A stretch of DNA of 41,609 bases from an uncultured Clostridia bacterium (GCA_947632535.1 CANRPR010000013.1:1-41609); one strand, 5' to 3'; counted from the first letter of the stretch, positions 30,687 to 41,382 are shown. Notes: generated by a model not told the origin, from the sequence alone. Translations and numbers: made by a program.

Positions 30687-32135
30687 ATGAAATTACAAAA
30701 TTTAACAGTAATATTTGCTATAATCGTTATACCGGTTTCATTAATATTATCTGCATATATACAAGTACAAATAGATACAGCCAGCTTACAAGCACAATAT
30801 GATACTAAGTTATTAAATGCAACACATGATGCAATAGAGGCTTTTCAATTAAATACTTTAAATAATGATTATTCGATTAATTCGGACTCTTTGCGCCGTG
30901 ATATAAAGGCTGCACTGTCTACATTTACAAATAGTCTGTCAACAGCTATAGGGTTTGGAATGTCTGCAAATCGTACGGTGTTGTCATATATTCCGGCTGT
31001 GGTTTTTACGTTGTATGATGGATATTATGTATATTCGCCAGATTTAAATGAAGATACTAATAATTATGAACATGTATTAAAACCATATGTGTATTATTCT
31101 GCAAAATATGTTACATCTTATGATGATATAGTTGTAAATTATTCTTTAGATAATTTTATTACTGTATATGGAAAAGTAAATGGAACATATTTAAATAATT
31201 CAGGATACGTAATTGATTTAGATAGTGTTAAACTTTCAAATGATGGTAAAGTAATAGAGTACGATGGAATGGACATTTCTACTGAAACTGTAGGTGTAAA
31301 TTCAGCAGATAGTAATAGTGTTAAGGAATATTATCAAAATGCATATAATTTTTCAAAATGGCTAAACGATAAAGGAATATATGGAATTGTAAAATCAGAA
31401 AATGCAGTTAGAGCAGATGGAAAAAAATATAGTGATGCGTATAAAGAGTATAATGCAAATGATGAAGAAATATTGAGGTTTAGCATAGCAAAAGGAAATA
31501 CAGAGGAAGTTGCAACTTCAATGTTTAATGAGCATAAACGCGATATAATGAGATTATCAATACAAGATAATTTGAACTCAGCAATTGCAAATTATAATGG
31601 ACATTCGGAAGGTTTGTCAACCTTTGCAATGCCGAAATTAACAGAACAAGACTGGAGCAAGATATTAACTAATGTAAATATGATTTCATTTATGCAAGGT
31701 ATACAAGTTGGTACAAAATTATATAATAATTATGCTATTATAACTAGTACAAGTAATAAGCAATATGTTTCGCCAGAATCTTTGTACTTTGTTGAATATG
31801 ATAATACAGGTAAATCTCTAGGTGAATATCATAAAATAAATTGTGAAAAATTGCATTTGGCAAGTAATTCAGATCATATAATTGTGGGTTACAAAGGTGC
31901 AGATTTTGAAAAAAGAAGAACTGTAGAGACGAATGCAAGTGGAAATCAGATAGAATATTATACATATTTGCATAGTGAACTTGGATGTTATAAATGTATA
32001 GTAAATTCAATAGAAGAAGATAATATAGATGTAAGAAATTCTAATGCTAGTAATGCTAAGCAATTGAAAAAAGCATATTACTATGCTTTAGCTCGAGAAA
32101 GGAATAATTTGTATAAAACAATACAAATTTATTGA
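30687..32135 (+). CDS. Large membrane-anchored extracellular protein of the Tad-like locus
   Basis: A 482-residue protein, last of the run. A membrane helix covers about residues 7-25 (VIFAIIVIPVSLILSAYIQ), and the following VQIDTASLQAQYDTKLLNAT is reminiscent of the TadE/TadG N-terminal region. A long Tyr/Asn/Ser-rich extracytoplasmic domain follows, with FTLYDGYYVYSPD as a conspicuous motif near residue 110. The place after the TadE/F-like gene suggests a TadG-like role. No enzymatic motif is seen. AAGGTGAT precedes the ATG. Confidence 0.55.
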   Translation: MKLQNLTVIFAIIVIPVSLILSAYIQVQIDTASLQAQYDTKLLNATHDAIEAFQLNTLNNDYSINSDSLRRDIKAALSTFTNSLSTAIGFGMSANRTVLSYIPAVVFTLYDGYYVYSPDLNEDTNNYEHVLKPYVYYSAKYVTSYDDIVVNYSLDNFITVYGKVNGTYLNNSGYVIDLDSVKLSNDGKVIEYDGMDISTETVGVNSADSNSVKEYYQNAYNFSKWLNDKGIYGIVKSENAVRADGKKYSDAYKEYNANDEEILRFSIAKGNTEEVATSMFNEHKRDIMRLSIQDNLNSAIANYNGHSEGLSTFAMPKLTEQDWSKILTNVNMISFMQGIQVGTKLYNNYAIITSTSNKQYVSPESLYFVEYDNTGKSLGEYHKINCEKLHLASNSDHIIVGYKGADFEKRRTVETNASGNQIEYYTYLHSELGCYKCIVNSIEEDNIDVRNSNASNAKQLKKAYYYALARERNNLYKTIQIY

Positions 32136-32216
32136 GTTTAAAAATATAAAACATGGACAAACTAATAATAAATAAATTTTATAGGAAAATTTTGAAAGAC
32201 TAGAAAGGAAGATAAA

Positions 32217-33422
32217 ATGACAAGAACTATAAAACCATTATTTATTATTAGTTTTTTATTATTAATATTAGTATATGTTGCAAGTATTACAAATATGCCA
32301 GATAAAATAATATTATTTCAAGGAGAAGGATATTCTTTAAAAAAAGTACCTGGACTAGAAATAGAAGCAGTACAGGCTTCAACTAATTTGGCAACAGATT
32401 TAAAAACAGGAATAGAACAAGTTGGAAAAGTTGAATATAAAGTTAGTCTATTTGGAGGGATACCCTTAAAAGATATTAGTGTAAGTGTAATACCAAAAAC
32501 ATATGTAGTACCATTAGGAAATGCTATTGGTTTAAAGTTATACACTAATGGAGTATTAGTAGTTGGAATGTCTGAAATAAATGGAAAAAAACCATATGAA
32601 AATACAGGAATAGAAGAAGGAGATATGATAGTTAATGTAGACAATGTAGCAATAAATAGTACGGCTGAATTAGTAAAAGTGGTAAACAAAGCAGGAGAAA
32701 AAGAGATTGAAGTAGAATATGTAAGGAAAGGAAAAACTATGCAGACAAGCATAATTCCAGTAGAAACAGAAAATAATGTGTATAAACTGGGATTATGGGT
32801 ACGAGATGCAGCAGCAGGTGTTGGAACAGTGAGCTTTTATGAGCCATCAAGTGGAATGTTTGCTGCCTTAGGTCATGGAATACAAGATGTTGACACACAA
32901 GAACTTTTAACAATTGCAAAAGGAGATTTTGTAACAACAAGAATATTGTCTATCACAAAGGGTACAAAAGGAAACCCTGGAAAAATACAAGGTTCAATTG
33001 ATAATCAAACTACATTAGGAGAAATATATAAAAATACAGAATTTGGTATATATGGTAAATTAAATAACACTGCAGCTCTGAATATAAATGCTAGTGATGC
33101 TGTGGAAGTTGCAGGTAGAGATGAAATACAAACAGGAGAAGCAAAAATAATATGTACATTAGAAGATAATATAAAAAAAGAATATAAAGTAGAAATAGAA
33201 AAAATATATAAAAATAATAATGAAAACAACAAAAGTATGCTAATAAAAATAACAGATAAAGACTTAATAGAAAAAACAGGTGGAATAATACAAGGTATGA
33301 GCGGAAGCCCAATTATTCAAAACGGAAAATTAGTTGGAGCACTAACCCATGTATTAGTCAACAATCCAGAAATGGGCTATGGAGTTTTTGCAGACATTAT
33401 GGTAAAGCAAATGTCCAATTAA
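32217..33422 (+). CDS. spoIVB: SpoIVB serine peptidase (S55 family)
   Basis: A forespore-made, membrane-tethered serine protease that crosses to the intermembrane space and cleaves SpoIVFA, releasing pro-sigma-K processing in the mother cell. The 401-residue protein has an N-terminal anchor (about 6-25), a PDZ domain (about 100-185; GIEEGDMIVNVDNVAI) and the S55 peptidase domain with H220 in ALGHGIQD and S362 in GMSGSPI. AAAGGAAG precedes the ATG. spo0A is often next to spoIVB, but here murC lies convergent downstream and the Tad-like locus upstream. I saw no clear sigma-F/G promoter in the 81-nt gap. Confidence 0.95.
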   Translation: MTRTIKPLFIISFLLLILVYVASITNMPDKIILFQGEGYSLKKVPGLEIEAVQASTNLATDLKTGIEQVGKVEYKVSLFGGIPLKDISVSVIPKTYVVPLGNAIGLKLYTNGVLVVGMSEINGKKPYENTGIEEGDMIVNVDNVAINSTAELVKVVNKAGEKEIEVEYVRKGKTMQTSIIPVETENNVYKLGLWVRDAAAGVGTVSFYEPSSGMFAALGHGIQDVDTQELLTIAKGDFVTTRILSITKGTKGNPGKIQGSIDNQTTLGEIYKNTEFGIYGKLNNTAALNINASDAVEVAGRDEIQTGEAKIICTLEDNIKKEYKVEIEKIYKNNNENNKSMLIKITDKDLIEKTGGIIQGMSGSPIIQNGKLVGALTHVLVNNPEMGYGVFADIMVKQMSN

Positions 33423-33452
33423 AAAGTTGCTGGATTTTCAGCAACTTTTTAA
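33421..33452. terminator. Bidirectional terminator between spoIVB and murC
   Basis: AAAAAGTTGCTG (33421-33432) pairs with CAGCAACTTTTT (33439-33450) around a 6-nt loop. The T run on one side and A run on the other allow use from both strands. The murC stop codon lies at the loop/stem border. Confidence 0.8.
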
Positions 33453-34823
33453 TAACATAGGTCCTAAATCTGTAATATTACCAGCCCCTAAGGTTAGTAT
33501 AATATCATTGTTTTTGGCATTATTTTTTATATATTTTACAATTTCATTAAAATCTGAAATATATTCGCATTGTTTCCCAAATTCTTTTATTTTATAAGCC
33601 AAATCTTTTGAAGTTATATTATAAGTGTTAGTTTCACGAGCTGCGTAAATATCAGTAATAATAACATGATCGTAGCTCATTAGTGCTTTTGCAAAATCTT
33701 CTAACAAATTTTTAGTTCTACTATAAGTATGTGGCTGAAAAACAACCCAAGCTTCATTGAATTGCTTGTTATATAAAGCGTTTCGTGTTGCAATTATTTC
33801 AGTTGGATGGTGTGCATAATCATCATATACTGATATGTTATTGAAACTACCTTTATATTCTAGACGCCTATGGGCACCAGTAAATTCTGACAAAGCTATC
33901 TTTATTGTATCAGCAGAAATACCATAAAAATCACATAAAGCGATACAAGATAATGCATTTAATACATTATGGTTACCTGCTACAGAAAGTGTAAAGTTAC
34001 CATATAATTCGCCATTTTTGTATGCACTAAAAGTAGGAAAGCCATTTTTATCAAAGGTAATATTTTTTGCTATAAAATTGGCATTTTCGTTTTTTAGTCC
34101 ATAAGTAATGGCATGTGCATTGGTGTATTTTATTAAGTCTAAGCAATTAGCATCATCTGCATTTACAACGATTAAGCCATCATTTGGTAGAAGCTTAGCA
34201 TAATTAATAAAAGCATTTTTTATATTATCTAGATTTTTAAAATAGTCTAAATGGTCATTATCTATATTTAAAATTATTTCTGCTTTTGGATGAAATTTTA
34301 AAAAGCTTTCAACATATTCACAGGCTTCTAAAATAAAATATTCGCTGTTTCCTATTTTGTAATTGCCATCTAATTGTTTTAACAATCCGCCTACTTGGAT
34401 ATTAGGATCTAATCCAGCTTCAAGGAAACACATTGAAACCATTGAGGTTGTGGTAGTTTTTCCATGAGTACCTGAAATACAGATAGTATTTTCAAATGCT
34501 TGAGTGATTTCTCCTAAAAAATCACACCTTTCAATTAGCTTAATACCAAGTTCTTTGGCATAAAGCATTTCAGGATCGTCGCTTTTTATTGCAGCAGTAT
34601 ATACAACAATATCAGCTGTTTTTAAAGCATCAAAATTATGACCGATTATTACAGGGATTCCGTTTGATACTAATTTATCTATTATTTCAGAGCAATTAGC
34701 ATCAGAACCTGTTACAGTAATTCCCCAATGATGTAACATTTCGGCGATTCCACTCATGCTAACTCCACCTATACCAAGCATATGTACATGTTTATATTTT
34801 TTGAAATTTTCTATTTTTGCCAA
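33438..34823 (-). CDS. murC: UDP-N-acetylmuramate--L-alanine ligase MurC
   Basis: MurC adds L-alanine to UDP-MurNAc with ATP, the first step of the peptidoglycan stem peptide, in the cytoplasm. The 461-residue protein has HMLGIGGVSMSGIAEML (UDP-binding Rossmann, about 14-30), the ATP loop GTHGKTT (118-124), LEACEY and HHPTEI motifs, and a typical C-terminal domain ending in LGAGNITDLG. The start is TTG 34823 with AAAGGAGG about 9 nt upstream. It is transcribed from its own promoter (34855-34883), divergent from tig. Confidence 0.96.
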   Translation of the reverse strand: MAKIENFKKYKHVHMLGIGGVSMSGIAEMLHHWGITVTGSDANCSEIIDKLVSNGIPVIIGHNFDALKTADIVVYTAAIKSDDPEMLYAKELGIKLIERCDFLGEITQAFENTICISGTHGKTTTTSMVSMCFLEAGLDPNIQVGGLLKQLDGNYKIGNSEYFILEACEYVESFLKFHPKAEIILNIDNDHLDYFKNLDNIKNAFINYAKLLPNDGLIVVNADDANCLDLIKYTNAHAITYGLKNENANFIAKNITFDKNGFPTFSAYKNGELYGNFTLSVAGNHNVLNALSCIALCDFYGISADTIKIALSEFTGAHRRLEYKGSFNNISVYDDYAHHPTEIIATRNALYNKQFNEAWVVFQPHTYSRTKNLLEDFAKALMSYDHVIITDIYAARETNTYNITSKDLAYKIKEFGKQCEYISDFNEIVKYIKNNAKNNDIILTLGAGNITDLGPMLLKSC

Positions 34824-34854
34824 AGCCTGTGGCCTCCTTTCTAAAAACAGTTAA

Positions 34855-34883
34855 ATTATATACTTTTATTAAAGAAAATTCAA
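34855..34883 (-). promoter_or_regulatory. sigma-A promoter of murC
   Basis: On the minus strand TTGAAT (34883-34878), a 17-nt spacer and TATAAT (34860-34855), 31 nt from the TTG start. Confidence 0.6.
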
Positions 34884-34944
34884 TACTATTATATGTATTA
34901 TGTGTAAAATTTGTTAAATTATTCATAAAATCATTAAGAAAGAC

Positions 34945-34972
34945 TTGCAATATAATTAAAAAGTGATATAAT
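34945..34972 (+). promoter_or_regulatory. sigma-A promoter of tig
   Basis: TTGCAA (34945-34950), a 16-nt spacer and TATAAT (34967-34972) with TGA just before it (extended -10). Confidence 0.6.
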
Positions 34973-35008
34973 ATAGGAACTGATTTATATTTTGAAAGGA
35001 TGAAAAAA

Positions 35009-36292
35009 ATGAGTTTAAAAGTTGAAAAGACAGATAAAAAAGATGAATTAAAATTAGAATTTACTATTGAGGCTGCAAAATTTGATGAAGCAATTAATAA
35101 GGTATTTGCAAAAAGTGCAAAGTATTTTAACATACCTGGTTTTAGAAAAGGAAAAGCACCAATGAAAATAGTAGAAAGGTATTATGGAGAAAAAATCTTT
35201 TATGAAGATGCATTTAATGAAGTAGTACCAGAAGAATATGCAAGAGAGCTAAAGGAAAATAATATTGAGGCTGTAAGTAGACCAGATATAGATATAAAGC
35301 AGATTGGAAAAGGACAAGACTTAATTTTTACTGCAGTTGTCCAAACAAAACCAGAGGTAAAATTAGGTAAATATAAAGGTATAGAAATTAAGAAAATAGA
35401 GTATAATGTAACTGACCATGATATAGAGCATGAGTTAGGACATATGCAAGAAAAGAATGCAAGATTAATAACAATTGAAGATAGACCAGTAGAAAATGGT
35501 GATATTACAGTTATTGATTTTGAAGGATTTGTTGATGGAAAAGCCTTTGAAGGTGGAAAAGCTGAAAATCATGAATTGACAATAGGAAGTGGAGCATTTA
35601 TACCAGGATTTGAAGAGCAAATTATAGGAATGAAGATTGACGAAGAAAAGGATATAAATGTAAAATTCCCAGAAGAATATTTCTCAGAAGAATTAAAAGG
35701 AAAAGATGCTACTTTTAAAGTAAAATTACATGAAATCAAGAAAAAAGAATTGCCAAAATTAGATGATGATTTTGCAAAAGATGTTAGTGAATTTAATACT
35801 TTAGAAGAATTGAAAAATAGTATAAAAGAAAAATTAGAAGAAGAAAATAGCAGAAGAGCAAAAAATGAAACTGGTGAAGCAGTTTTGAAAGCAATCTGTG
35901 ATAAGGTAGAAATTGATATTCCATCAGGTATGATAGAATCTGAAGTTGATAATATGGTAAGTGATGTTGAACAAAGACTAAGTTATCAAGGATTAGATTT
36001 AACTACTTATTTGCAATATATGGGTAAAACACTTGAAGAATTTAGAAAAGAATATGAAGAACAAGCAGGTATTGCTGTTAAGAATCGTCTAGTTTTAGAA
36101 GCTATAATAAAAGAAGAAAAAATAGAAGTAGACGAAAAAGATGTAGAAGCAAAAATAAAGGAAATGTCAGAAATATACGGTAAAACAGAAGAAGAATTAA
36201 AGAAAAATGAAAACTTTGTAAATTATGTAAGAGATGCATTAAAAAATGAGCAAGTTATGGAGTTTATTGTACAAAATGCAAAAATAAAATAA
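35009..36292 (+). CDS. tig: Trigger factor (ribosome-associated chaperone and prolyl isomerase)
   Basis: Binds the ribosome exit tunnel and shields nascent chains. The 427-residue protein has the N-terminal ribosome-docking domain with IPGFRKGKAP (GFRxGKxP signature), the FKBP-type PPIase domain (about 150-240; GDITVIDFEGFVDG) and a helical C-terminal domain. ATG 35009 is chosen because AAAGGA is 8 nt upstream; the ATG at 35000 would overlap that SD. tig-clpP-clpX is a common gene order, linking folding with degradation. Confidence 0.97.
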   Translation: MSLKVEKTDKKDELKLEFTIEAAKFDEAINKVFAKSAKYFNIPGFRKGKAPMKIVERYYGEKIFYEDAFNEVVPEEYARELKENNIEAVSRPDIDIKQIGKGQDLIFTAVVQTKPEVKLGKYKGIEIKKIEYNVTDHDIEHELGHMQEKNARLITIEDRPVENGDITVIDFEGFVDGKAFEGGKAENHELTIGSGAFIPGFEEQIIGMKIDEEKDINVKFPEEYFSEELKGKDATFKVKLHEIKKKELPKLDDDFAKDVSEFNTLEELKNSIKEKLEEENSRRAKNETGEAVLKAICDKVEIDIPSGMIESEVDNMVSDVEQRLSYQGLDLTTYLQYMGKTLEEFRKEYEEQAGIAVKNRLVLEAIIKEEKIEVDEKDVEAKIKEMSEIYGKTEEELKKNENFVNYVRDALKNEQVMEFIVQNAKIK

Positions 36293-36419
36293 TGTAGCAA
36301 TAGAGTCAGAAATCACAAGTTAAAGGGGGAAAATTGGAATTCAATAAAAAGAGTTCGCAAAGTTGTGCCAATAGCTTTGAAATCTGACTTTTGTTAATAT
36401 ATTTAAGGAGGGTAAAATA

Positions 36420-37016
36420 ATGGATAATAGTTTAGTTCCATATGTTGTTGAACAAACAAATAAGGGAGAGAGATCATATGATATATTCTCTAGACTTTTA
36501 AAAGACAGAATAATATTTTTAGGAGAGCAAGTAGACGCAACTTCTGCAAGTTTAGTTGTTGCACAATTGTTATTTTTGGAGTCAGAAGACCCAGACAAAG
36601 AAATATTTTTATATATAAATAGCCCAGGAGGATCTATTACAGATGGTATGGCAATTGTAGATACAATGAATTATATAAAATGTCCAGTATCAACAATATG
36701 CGTGGGTCTAGCAGCAAGTATGGGAGCAGTTTTATTAACATCAGGAGAAAAAGGAAAAAGATATGCTACTCCTAATGCAGAAATATTGATACATCAACCA
36801 TTAATATCTGGTGGCTTATCGGGTCAAACTACTGAAATAAAAATACATGCAGACCATATGGTAAGGACAAGAGAAAAATTAAATAAATTGTTAAGTGAAA
36901 GAACAGGTCAACCATTAGAGATTATTGAAAAGGATACTGAAAGAGATCATTATATGACAGCAGAGGAAGCTTTGAAATATGGATTAATTGATGGAATAAT
37001 GGATAAAAGAGCGTAA
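36420..37016 (+). CDS. clpP: ATP-dependent Clp protease proteolytic subunit ClpP
   Basis: The 198-residue serine protease that forms the tetradecameric ClpP chamber. The catalytic triad is S100 ([11 protein letters not shown]), H125 (ILIHQP) and D176 (ERDHYM). [14 protein letters not shown] is the oxyanion/handle region. AAGGAGGG precedes the ATG. It starts 127 nt after tig; a weak TTGAAA/TATTTA pair lies in that gap and I see no CtsR-type operator. clpX follows after 32 nt. Confidence 0.97.
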   Translation: MDNSLVPYVVEQTNKGERSYDIFSRLLKDRIIFLGEQVDATSASLVVAQLLFLESEDPDKEIFLYINSPGGSITDGMAIVDTMNYIKCPVSTICVGLAASMGAVLLTSGEKGKRYATPNAEILIHQPLISGGLSGQTTEIKIHADHMVRTREKLNKLLSERTGQPLEIIEKDTERDHYMTAEEALKYGLIDGIMDKRA

Positions 37017-37048
37017 CTAATGATAAAAAACATATAAAGGAGGGTATA

Positions 37049-38356
37049 ATGGCAAAGAATCAAGGTGAAAAGAATATAAAATGTTCTTTTTGTGGAAAAC
37101 CACAAGAAAGTGTAAAAAGAATCGTAGCAGGACCAGGAGTATATATATGTGACGAGTGTATAGCACTTTGCAAAAGTATAGTGGACGAAGAATATTATGA
37201 TGATGAAGAATATATTGAAAAAGAGGAAGGTTTTAGACTACCTAAGCCAGACGAAATAAAGAATATATTGGATCAATATGTAATAGGACAGGAAGATGCT
37301 AAAAAAACTTTGGCAGTTGCAGTGTATAATCATTATAAAAGAATTAATAATGAAGAAAAAATGGGAGATGTTGAAATACAAAAAAGTAATGTGCTATTAT
37401 TAGGCCCAACTGGTTGTGGAAAAACATTACTAGCACAAACTTTAGCAAGAATATTAAATGTACCGTTTGCAATTGCAGATGCAACTACATTGACAGAGGC
37501 TGGATATGTAGGAGAAGATGTAGAAAATATTTTATTAAAATTAATTCAAGCAGCAGATTACGATATTGACTTGGCACAAAAAGGAATTATATATATTGAT
37601 GAGATAGATAAAATATCTAGAAAATCTGAAAACCCTTCAATTACAAGAGATGTTAGCGGTGAGGGTGTACAACAAGCTTTGTTAAAAATAATAGAAGGAA
37701 CAGTTGCATCCGTTCCACCACAAGGGGGAAGAAAACATCCACATCAAGAATTTTTGCAAATAAATACACAAAATATTCTATTTATTTGTGGAGGTGCTTT
37801 TGAGGGCCTAGATAAAATCATAAATGACAGAGTTGGTAAGAAAACAATAGGCTTTGGTGCTAAGATAGAAACGAAAAAGGAAATAGATAAGTCAGCTATT
37901 TATGCAGAATTATTACCACAAGATTTGTTAAAATTTGGTTTAATACCAGAATTTGTGGGAAGATTGCCAATAGTAGCTACATTGCAAGAGTTAGATAGAG
38001 ATACTTTGATAAAAATAGTGACAGAACCAAAGAATGCATTGGTAAAACAATATAAAAAGTTATTAGAACTAGATGATGTTGAATTAGAATTTGAAGCAGA
38101 GGCTTTAAATTTAATAGTGGATAAGGCGATTGAAAGAAAAACTGGAGCTAGAGGTTTGCGTTCTATTATAGAAGAGATAATGAGGGATATAATGTTCGAT
38201 ATTCCGTCAAATCCTAAAATTGAGAAGTGTATTATTACAAAGGAAACTGTGGAAGGAACAGAAAAACCAAAACTAGTTTTAAATGAAGATAAGAAACCAG
38301 TAGTCCAGATTAAAAAGAAAAAGGTTGTTACCAAGAAAAATGGAGAATCAGCATAA
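37049..38356 (+). CDS. clpX: ATP-dependent Clp protease ATP-binding subunit ClpX
   Basis: The 435-residue AAA+ unfoldase that feeds ClpP. The N-terminal zinc-binding domain has CSFCGKPQ and CDECIALC (four cysteines, about residues 12-41). Walker A is GPTGCGKT (K125), Walker B is [10 protein letters not shown], and the pore/IGF region contains [12 protein letters not shown], needed to dock on ClpP. The C-terminus extends into a Lys-rich tail. AAAGGAGGG precedes the start. A terminator lies about 30 nt after the stop. Confidence 0.97.
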   Translation: MAKNQGEKNIKCSFCGKPQESVKRIVAGPGVYICDECIALCKSIVDEEYYDDEEYIEKEEGFRLPKPDEIKNILDQYVIGQEDAKKTLAVAVYNHYKRINNEEKMGDVEIQKSNVLLLGPTGCGKTLLAQTLARILNVPFAIADATTLTEAGYVGEDVENILLKLIQAADYDIDLAQKGIIYIDEIDKISRKSENPSITRDVSGEGVQQALLKIIEGTVASVPPQGGRKHPHQEFLQINTQNILFICGGAFEGLDKIINDRVGKKTIGFGAKIETKKEIDKSAIYAELLPQDLLKFGLIPEFVGRLPIVATLQELDRDTLIKIVTEPKNALVKQYKKLLELDDVELEFEAEALNLIVDKAIERKTGARGLRSIIEEIMRDIMFDIPSNPKIEKCIITKETVEGTEKPKLVLNEDKKPVVQIKKKKVVTKKNGESA

Positions 38357-38385
38357 AAGTTTGGATTTAACTATATGAAAAGAAA

Positions 38386-38438
38386 TAAAAATAAGAGTTA
38401 TTGTATAATTTATGTATTATGATTAACTCTTATTTTTT
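38386..38438. terminator. Terminator between clpX and the convergent peptidase gene
   Basis: AAAAATAAGAGTTA (about 38387-38400) pairs with TAACTCTTATTTTT (38423-38436), with weak inner pairing in the loop. T and A runs make it usable from both strands. Confidence 0.75.
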
Positions 38439-38444
38439 TGTGTT

Positions 38445-39836
38445 CTATTTAGCTAATTCGTATATTGCCTTAGCATAGATTTTTGAGCTTAGTATTAAAT
38501 TATCAATTGAAATAAATTCGTCAATCTGGTGGCACATATCTTTTTCACCGGGCATATTTGCACCAAAGGATATGCAATTATCAAAAGCACGAGCATAGGT
38601 AGCTCCACCTATAGCAATAGGTTTTTCATTTAAACCTGTTGTAGTATTGAAGATATTGCAAAGTGTAGTAACAAGCTCGGAGTCTGGATTTATATATAAT
38701 GCGGATTTTTCACCACTATAGTCAATGTTTACATTATGAGTTGATGCGGTTGAATTTATTTTATTCTTTATAGCTATTATAGATGTGTTTACAGGAATTC
38801 GTATGTTAGAAGATATTTGTAATGTTCCGTCTTTAAAGTATATTTGCGACACATTAAAAGTTAGTTTTCCGCTTTCGTCTTCACAATATATTTCTAAATT
38901 TTCACCATTGTACTGTGTGTTAATGAATTGGTAAAAATAAGATATAATTGGAATATCTATGTTATACTTTTCTAGAAATTCATATAGAATAACTATTGCC
39001 TTTGAAATGGCATTGTCACCCAAATCAGGATGAGCGGAGTGTGCAGCAATACCGTGTGATATAATGGAAATAGAGTTAGAGATTTCTTGTATAATTTCTA
39101 TAGAATAGTTATGATTTTCTACTAAATTTTTTAGTGTTAATATATATTCATTACATTTTTGATTATCGCTAATATTTAATTTGATTTTGCAGTATTTTGG
39201 TACTACATTAATAGCATTATTATTGTCACATACTTCTGCTATTGATATTGTATCTTGAACAATTTCTTGTGAAAAGTGAGCATTGAGTAGTGCTTTTTCA
39301 GCATATATACATGGAAAATCGGCATCAGGGCTAAATCCAATAGTAGGAGCTTCTTCGTGCCTTTTATAATAATTAATACACTTCCAGTCATTCTCTTCAT
39401 TAAGACCAACAATTAATCTAACTCTCTTTTGTACTTGACAAGTATCCATAACAGCTTTCATAGCATACAAACTAGCAATTACAGGACCTTTATCGTCTAT
39501 GGCACCTCTACCATAAATTTTTCCATCGAGTACAGTTGCACTAAAAGGAGGAAATTTCCAATTTTCTCCTGCAGGAACAACATCAAGATGACCGATAATT
39601 CCTACTAATTCTTTGCCTTCTCCAAACTCAATATAACCACAATATCCATCTAAATTCTTGGTCCTAAACCCAAGCTTATTGCCGAGTTCTAATAAATAAT
39701 CTAATGCATCTGCACAATTTTTTCCAAATGGCTCTAGTCTATTTTCAGAAGTTGTAAGAACACTAGGTATTTGTATTAATTTACGGGTATTAGAAATAAT
39801 ATCATCTTTCATACTATCAATTTTAGAATTTAACAT
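38445..39836 (-). CDS. M20 family dipeptidase, PepV-like
   Basis: A 463-residue zinc dipeptidase of the PepV/Xaa-His group, which hydrolyses dipeptides in the cytoplasm. Metal-site motifs are IGHLDVVPAG (H83, D85), GRGAIDDKGP (D114) and LNEENDW. The lid domain follows, and IGGATYARAFDNCISFGANM lies near the C-terminus, as in PepV. No signal peptide. AAAGGA lies 11-12 nt upstream of the ATG. It faces clpX and has no operon partner. Confidence 0.92.
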   Translation of the reverse strand: MLNSKIDSMKDDIISNTRKLIQIPSVLTTSENRLEPFGKNCADALDYLLELGNKLGFRTKNLDGYCGYIEFGEGKELVGIIGHLDVVPAGENWKFPPFSATVLDGKIYGRGAIDDKGPVIASLYAMKAVMDTCQVQKRVRLIVGLNEENDWKCINYYKRHEEAPTIGFSPDADFPCIYAEKALLNAHFSQEIVQDTISIAEVCDNNNAINVVPKYCKIKLNISDNQKCNEYILTLKNLVENHNYSIEIIQEISNSISIISHGIAAHSAHPDLGDNAISKAIVILYEFLEKYNIDIPIISYFYQFINTQYNGENLEIYCEDESGKLTFNVSQIYFKDGTLQISSNIRIPVNTSIIAIKNKINSTASTHNVNIDYSGEKSALYINPDSELVTTLCNIFNTTTGLNEKPIAIGGATYARAFDNCISFGANMPGEKDMCHQIDEFISIDNLILSSKIYAKAIYELAK

Positions 39837-40016
39837 ATATCATAACATATCCTTTCTGCCTTTATTGGCGATATCAATTATAGTATATCATAGTTATATG
39901 AAAAAGGAAATGAATTTATGATAATTGTTAGGATACTATGGAACAAAAAATATTGGTAACATAAAATTCACAATAAAAATTATTATTAATATATTATATA
40001 AAGGGGTGTGAAAATA

Positions 40017-41243
40017 ATGAAAAAGCTGTTTAAAATAATTATAGTGCTCCTTATGATAATAGTTTTTAGTTTGTTGAGACATACATATGTATATGCGTTA
40101 TCACCTTCTAGTAATGTTGTTCTTGCAGGTATAGATGTTAGTAATTTTCAAGGAATTGTGGATTATTCAAAGGTTAAGGCTTCAGGAATAGATATTGTAT
40201 ATATTAAGGCTAGTCAGGGAGATAGTATAGTAGATAAGTTTTTTAGGACTAATTATGATAATGCCAAAGCAAATGGATTAAAAGTTGGTTTTTATCATTT
40301 TATGACTGCTAGAAGTAAGGAACAGGCTATAAGGGAGGCAGAGTTTTTTAGTTCAGTTATAGCTAATACGATTCCGGATTGTAAACTGGCAATGGATTTT
40401 GAGAGTTTTGGAAATTTATCTGTTAAGGAGATTAATGATATTTCTCTTGCTTTTTTGCAAAAGGTAGAGGAGTTAACTAAGAAAGAGTTGATAGTATATA
40501 GTAATGCATATAATGCAAGGGCTACATTTGGAATAGAAATTGCTAGTAGATATCCTTTATGGATAGCAGAATATGGACCAGAGGTGCCATCTAGTAATGT
40601 GAATTGGAATTATTGGGAGGGATTTCAATTTACTGATGAGGGAAGGGTTAATGGAATAGATGGTTTTGTTGACAGAGATAAGTTTAGTATAGATGTGCTG
40701 CTAGATAAAAGTGAAGAAATAGAACCAGCTGAACCGATAAATCCTCCAGCTGATGATGAATTGGTAAATAACGAGATTGTTTATGTTGTGAAAAAGGGAG
40801 ATACTTTAAGTGAGATAGCTTTAAAATATGGTACAACTGTCGAAGATTTAGTTAGAGAAAATAATATAAGTAATGCTAATTTGATATATGTGGGGCAAAG
40901 GATTATTATAAGAAAGAATGATGTGGTGAATGAGGATAAGTCAGTTTATATTGTAAAAAGGGGAGATACATTGAGTGGGTTAGCTTTGAGGTTTAGTACT
41001 ACAGTAGATGTTTTGGTAAAATTAAATAATATAAAAAATCCTAATTTGATATATGTGGGACAGAGATTAATAATTGGTGAGAGTAAATCGTTAGATAGAC
41101 CTATTATTAGATATAGAGTGAAAAGAGGCGATTGTTTGTATAGAATTGCAAGGAGGTTTGGTACTACAATTAAACATATTGTGCAATTAAATAGTATTAG
41201 AAATCCAAACTTGATATATGTTGGACAGATTTTGAGGATTTGA
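40017..41243 (+). CDS. Secreted GH25 lysozyme with three LysM repeats
   Basis: A 408-residue peptidoglycan muramidase. A signal peptide covers about residues 1-29 ([19 protein letters not shown], then YVYA). The GH25 catalytic domain spans about 36-225 with the active-site aspartate in GIDVSNFQG and the DFE motif (AMDFESFG). A Pro/Glu linker leads to three LysM domains at about 256-299, 311-354 and 366-408, each ending NLIYVGQ. LysM repeats anchor the enzyme on the cell wall. AAGGGGTG precedes ATG 40017; GTG 40008 overlaps the SD. Wall remodelling, spore or mother-cell lysis are all possible roles. Confidence 0.93.
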   Translation: MKKLFKIIIVLLMIIVFSLLRHTYVYALSPSSNVVLAGIDVSNFQGIVDYSKVKASGIDIVYIKASQGDSIVDKFFRTNYDNAKANGLKVGFYHFMTARSKEQAIREAEFFSSVIANTIPDCKLAMDFESFGNLSVKEINDISLAFLQKVEELTKKELIVYSNAYNARATFGIEIASRYPLWIAEYGPEVPSSNVNWNYWEGFQFTDEGRVNGIDGFVDRDKFSIDVLLDKSEEIEPAEPINPPADDELVNNEIVYVVKKGDTLSEIALKYGTTVEDLVRENNISNANLIYVGQRIIIRKNDVVNEDKSVYIVKRGDTLSGLALRFSTTVDVLVKLNNIKNPNLIYVGQRLIIGESKSLDRPIIRYRVKRGDCLYRIARRFGTTIKHIVQLNSIRNPNLIYVGQILRI

Positions 41244-41267
41244 GATGTCTTTTGTGAAGTGTTCTGA

Positions 41268-41304
41268 CAAAAGTTGAAATCTAATTAGGGTTTTAACTTT
41301 TTTT
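41268..41304 (+). terminator. Terminator after the lysozyme gene
   Basis: AAAGTTGAAATCT (41270-41282) pairs with GGGTTTTAACTTT (41288-41300) using three G-T wobbles, followed by a T run. Confidence 0.7.
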
Positions 41305-41382
41305 GATAAAAATGAAAAAAGTAATAAAAATGTATGGAAAAAAAATGCCTTTTGTGTTAAGATAGTAAAGTGATAATTATTT

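Noticed and set aside
29285-32135. Archaellum or ComG competence pilus genes
   Set aside because: The ATPase and platform proteins match CpaF and TadB/C better, there is a CpaB-like and CpaE-like pair, and no ComGC-type prepilin leader is present.
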